Positions 15,429-18,718 of a DNA stretch of 18,718 nt are shown here, in pieces; the first letter of the stretch is position 1, and each line of letters begins with the position of its first letter. The position numbers and the translations under genes were made by a program. The DNA is from an uncultured bacterium. Its GTDB lineage: Bacteria; Bacillota; Clostridia; Christensenellales; Borkfalkiaceae. The notes beneath the pieces are model-generated. The model saw only the letters and a list, made by a program, of their open reading frames with translations. It was not told where the DNA came from and did not search any database. The stretch is from assembly GCA_934871445.1 (NCBI GenBank), contig CAKXBD010000027.1, positions 1 through 18,718 of the forward strand, in the 5' to 3' direction.

Positions 15429-15701
15429 TTAAAGTCCCAAAAAAGCGTACTCGTCTATTATTCTCACCTGCGTTCCGTCGGAAAAATACAGAGTAATTAC
15501 TTTGTACATTGCTGCGGCATCATGGTCGATAAATAAAATAGGCGCTACGTCAAATTGTCCCGTATATAAATTCCAAACCAAAAGAATTTCATTTCCGGTG
15601 AGCGTTTCCACAGGCACCTGACTACCGTCGGCCAAAGTAATCAGTGTCCCGGCAGCTAAACAAGAGCCTCCATCCCCGCCAGATGAAGATTCGAAATACA
15701 T
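15429..15701 (-). pseudogene. Fragment 4: N-terminal part of a Hint (Hedgehog/intein-type) domain
   Basis: The 90-codon frame has an ATG at 15701, but the reading frame is open further upstream (SELYVDFNYVSNSEVGMYF). After a Ser/Gly-rich linker comes a Hint block A: SCLAAGTLITLADGSQVPVE, with Cys as the predicted nucleophile after Ser, then a second strand pair ending YFSDGTQVRIIDEYAFLGL and TAA. The last three residues are frameshift products. In the Hint families I know, block B carries a conserved His about here (TxxH-like, often EHGF); this protein has EYAF, so the His seems replaced by Tyr. Confidence 0.6.
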
Positions 15702-15726
15702 ACCAACTTCTGAATTTGAAACATAG

Positions 15727-16539
15727 TTAAAGTCTACATATAACTCCGAATTTAATTGTTGCAGAACCTGTACGAATAGGATTTATTAATTGATCCGCCT
15801 TACACATTCTCCCGGCTATTTGCTCCATATATATCGTTACTCTAGAATTTGAAGTATTACAATCAAATAACAATGCCCCGGAATTCGTCGGTTGTTCTAT
15901 AGGACTTCCTTCACCATCTAAACCAACAATTCCTCCTACAGAAGCACTTATTGTACCACGGGTCTCAGCATATATCTGAACTCTATTACTACATGATGCA
16001 TATATCGTTCCTCCCGCATCATTATATCCTACAATTCCGCCGAAATTGACACAATTTCCACGTATCACCGTATAATTTTCACAATTTGAAACTTCTCCTT
16101 TATTCAATCCAGTTATTGCTCCAAAAACACAATACCAATCTTTAATATAAATGTCATTTGAATTCGTTTTTTCGATAAAACAACTATCGATTATACCGTT
16201 ATTGACCGCACAAACAATGCCTATGTAATAATTACCGCCGCTACTACCTTCAAGGGTTGTAAAATCAACGACAAAAGTTCCACTCTTAATTTCTCCGTTA
16301 TTTACGTTAATAAATCCATAATTTGCATTAACAGGAATAGCGTTATTAGAAAAAGTAAATGAATGTGAATTAAAATCTAAAACACCGTCAAATTGTGCAA
16401 TCGGAACCCAAGTCCCAGAATATGATATATCTTCGAGAACTTTATAGTATGATGACCGTGCATATTTTATATTTTTCAAATGACGAGTACAGTTTATTGT
16501 ATAAGGAGAATTCGCACCTCCAGATCCTCCCCCAAACAA
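15727..16539 (-). pseudogene. Fragment 3 of the disrupted protein: GLUG-repeat region
   Basis: The 270-codon frame starts at a TTG that is internal to the ancestral gene. It opens with an adhesin-like lead (YKVLEDISYSGTWVPIAQF, then GVLDFNSHSFTF), as found before GLUG arrays: a value is stated, then a feature is hidden and flanked. GLUG-type units follow: FGGIVGYNDAGGTIYASCSN and VGGIVGLDGEGSP, together with GAITGLNKGEVSNCENY. Such repeats build beta-helical stalks in surface proteins. The frame ends at a TAA at 15727-15729. An extra base near 15751-15753 would explain it, since the other frame (NSELYVDFNYVSNSEVG) leads straight into the Hint domain. Confidence 0.6.
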
Positions 16540-17678
16540 ATTGTTGGGTGTCCTAGAAGTAGTATATGTGGTATCTGATTTTTTAACGCGTCACAATAAT
16601 ATACTTTTGTTATTGTGATTTTTGCAAACTCTGGCGAGGAACTGTTCAACGCTTGAATTTTTGATAAAATGCTGACTGAGGTCTCACTCACTCTGCTGCT
16701 ATACTTCGATTCCGGTATCGATATTGTACCTGTAGAACTTCTTCCGGATAATTCGATTAGGTAATCTATTTTACTCACATATTGCGGAGCTTTTACCGTT
16801 AATACAATATCCTCTGAGTTTGAAAGAGAAACAGATTCCAACTTGTCTTCAAATTCGGGAATTACATATAAAATATGGCTATATATAGTACTATCTTCTT
16901 GTGATTTCCAAGCTTTAATCATAATACCGTTTCCGCCTATGGGGCAAGACAATGGAATATCCAATTTATAACCAACCACTACATCGTTGCCATCTGAGTC
17001 TTTTTCTGTTACTTCCTCAAGTTCTATACCATACTCGCCCCAAGATATCTGCAAATCTTCGGACTCTAAAACGCAATTCGTCTCTTCGCCGTTAATTAGA
17101 AAAGCAAAATAATAAGTATATCCCCTTGTAACTCGTACCTTTCGTTCTGAAAAAATTTCTCCTTCGGTACCAAATTTCCCGTCTGTAATTTTAAATTGGA
17201 AAAAATTATCATTTCTTTTCACTTTAATTGCTGTATTTTCATCAACACCTGTCTTTATTCCTATATAATAAACATTCTCTTTTTCAACGGAAATAATATA
17301 CTGGTCATTATATTTATCTCCCGGTAATACCTGCACATCCGAATTTATAAAATTAAACGACCAACTTTTGCCGCTCGAATTAGGAAAAGATACAACATAG
17401 TATCCGGATAAATTGGGCACTATCTTAAAATACGTAAAATTTGAGGCTTGTAATTGTGCCTGCAATTCCCCTTCATCTTCCGTGGGCTCAGGCGGTGGAT
17501 TTTCCGGATCTGTCTCTGTCGAAGAATTAGGATCTCTCAAATTGATCTCTTTAATTTGATTAACCGATAAAGAGATATCCGACAATTTTCCACCGCTTGT
17601 ATTGCGCAATAAAATATAATAATTGCCATCGTCAGAAAACGGATACGAAATTATATCATTTGGTACAATATCTCCGCA
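16494..17678 (-). pseudogene. Fragment 2 of the disrupted GLUG-Hint protein (beta-rich middle part)
   Basis: Coding sequence resumes in the same frame directly after the TAA (CGDIVPNDIISYPFSDDGNY) and runs to a TAA at 16494. The nearest start-like codon is a TTG at 17609, without a convincing ribosome binding site. An acidic, proline-rich spacer (DPENPPPEPTEDEGE) separates beta-sandwich-like stretches such as SGYYVVSFPNSSGKSWSFNF. The last 26 or so residues after KVYYCDALK are out of frame: restoring one A in the homopolymer at 16579-16584 changes them to KSDTTYTTSRTPNNLFGGGS and joins fragment 3. Confidence 0.55.
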
Positions 17679-18718
17679 TTACCTGTATAGATATAACTCT
17701 CCCTCCTTCAAGGTATAAATTGTATCTATCAATACCTGAGAATTGCTTGTCCGTAATTCTTTTACCTGAGATAAAGTAGCCTTAAATAAATATTTTCCGT
17801 TAGAAGAAATAGAAGTTGCTTTTCCCGTACTATTAGGACTTATTGTAATTGTTCCATTCAGCCCGGCTTCGTTTCCTAACATATCAATAATAAGTTCTTT
17901 ACCGCTTTCCACATATTGATTGACCGTAAGAACTTTATTATGGTATTGCTTTCCATTGATAACGATATCGGCCTCTGAGCTTAAACTTAAAGAAACTTTA
18001 TAATCGCTCTCATATTCCGCCGCAAAACTGAAATGTTCCTCCCCTTCAGGCAGCATATAGAAATTCGTCTCGGTATCCATAAAAGGAACTTTATATTCAG
18101 GCTCTCTCAAAGACGCCCTGCTTAATCCGGTACCGATTTCTACTACTTCGTCCGTATCGAAGTCCATAATTTTCAACGCAATATTGTCTGTAAATCGGGT
18201 ATAATAAGTTTCAATATCAGCAGTTCCGCCATGTCCTACGTAAAAATATGCCCTCGCATAATCTCCGACCCCGTACCATATACTTTGATCGTCCGGTGTA
18301 TTACAGGTGATAGCCGCAGTCTTAGTCAATGCAGGTCTTCCGTCCTCATCCTTATAATGTTCAAGTTGATCGTTTCTGTTTTGGTAATAACATTGAGTGG
18401 TAACTTTTTTATCTACGGTAGTACCATTCGCCCAATTTGTTATACCTTGCCCAAAATCAATAACCTCCTTAGCTATTAAAGAAATATTCAATACCGACCC
18501 TAAAGTTTTAGCAGTCATCCCTATTACTGATCCTGTGGTGCTAACCTTAGCAACAATCCCCATTGCAATTCCAAACGCATCCAATGACAAAGTCAAAAGC
18601 TCATCAGTCGGGAAGATTCCGTCCTCTCTGGTTTTTCCGCTATATTCGTAATCAAATGCAGTAAAATAAGAGCCGTAATTTTCCAACGCATCATATCCCG
18701 GATCCCCGACATTCAGAT
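17679..18718 (-). pseudogene. Fragment 1 of the disrupted GLUG-Hint protein (upstream part)
   Basis: About 346 codons are open from the right edge to a TAA at 17679-17681; the TTG at 18686 is not a real start because the frame continues to the edge (LNVGDPGYDALENYG). A stretch of small and hydrophobic residues (LSLDAFGIAMGIVAKV onwards) is followed by polar, beta-rich sequence with YFYVGHGGTADIETYYTRF and later SISSNGKYLFKA. I do not recognise a domain. The beta-rich, low-Cys composition suits an extracellular protein. Codons after the TAA continue in the same frame without another stop, which points to a nonsense mutation and not a natural end. Confidence 0.55.

Larger units (their letters stand above)
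14966..18718 (-). pseudogene. Large surface/secreted protein (GLUG repeats plus C-terminal Hint domain), disrupted
   Basis: Five successive minus-strand reading frames join into one protein if four lesions are repaired: a TAA at 17679-17681 that is in frame with coding sequence on both sides; one base missing at the run of six T at 16579-16584; one extra base near 15751-15753; one extra base in the run of six A at 15439-15444. Repairs at the two runs restore continuous, sensible protein across the joins. The gene starts beyond the right edge. The region is visibly more AT-rich than the phosphate genes, which suggests foreign origin. The product was probably a cell-surface or secreted protein. 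Individual fragments are listed below. Confidence 0.7.

Noticed and set aside
15439..16584. Programmed frameshifting in the GLUG-Hint gene
   Set aside because: Runs of only six bases, shifts in both directions, an additional nonsense codon and an AT-rich decayed context make mutation or sequencing error more likely.

Overview
The window looks like a chromosomal segment of an uncultured member of the Bacillota, class Clostridia, of the gut-commensal type. The evidence is the consistent GGAGG-type ribosome binding sites, the PepV-type dipeptidase, the COG2509 and BaiN/HI0933-type flavoproteins, the YegP-like DUF1508 protein, and a surface protein ending in the kind of Hint domain I associate with clostridial secreted proteins. 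The lineage is inferred from protein resemblance, not from a search.

Layout. (1) 2-256, plus strand: the C-terminal end of an M20 dipeptidase. (2) 578-3360, minus strand: two different FAD-dependent oxidoreductases joined by a 4-bp ATGA overlap. (3) 3502-5190, plus strand: a membrane-anchored protein with a long acidic linker and two tandem DUF1508 (YegP) domains, behind a good sigma-A promoter. (4) 5551-13569, minus strand: an intact phosphate regulon, read in the order pstS, a fused pstC-pstA, pstB, phoU, a Na/Pi cotransporter with its own PhoU-like domain, a PhoB/PhoP-type response regulator and a PhoR-type sensor kinase. It starts behind phased TTACA repeats (a candidate Pho box) and ends at a perfect 17-bp terminator. 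(5) 13570-14965: an AT-rich, mostly non-coding stretch with remnants of two helix-turn-helix proteins. (6) 14966-18718, minus strand: one large secreted or surface protein (GLUG repeats, then a C-terminal Hint domain) broken by an in-frame stop and three apparent single-base frameshifts, running off the right edge.

How the genes work together. The phosphate block contains everything for sensing and importing phosphate: PstS captures Pi outside, the fused PstC-PstA permease and the PstB ATPase move it in, PhoU links transporter status to the PhoR kinase, and the response regulator would act on the pstS promoter. The Na/Pi symporter adds a second, ATP-independent route and, with the two-component genes, seems to have its own internal promoter. 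A terminator-like hairpin between regulator and kinase suggests that their ratio is set by partial termination.

I did not find a clearly new biological system. The best leads are the fused PstC-PstA permease in a self-contained phosphate block, the DUF1508 membrane protein with a possible internal translation start, and the decaying GLUG-Hint protein beside other gene remnants.
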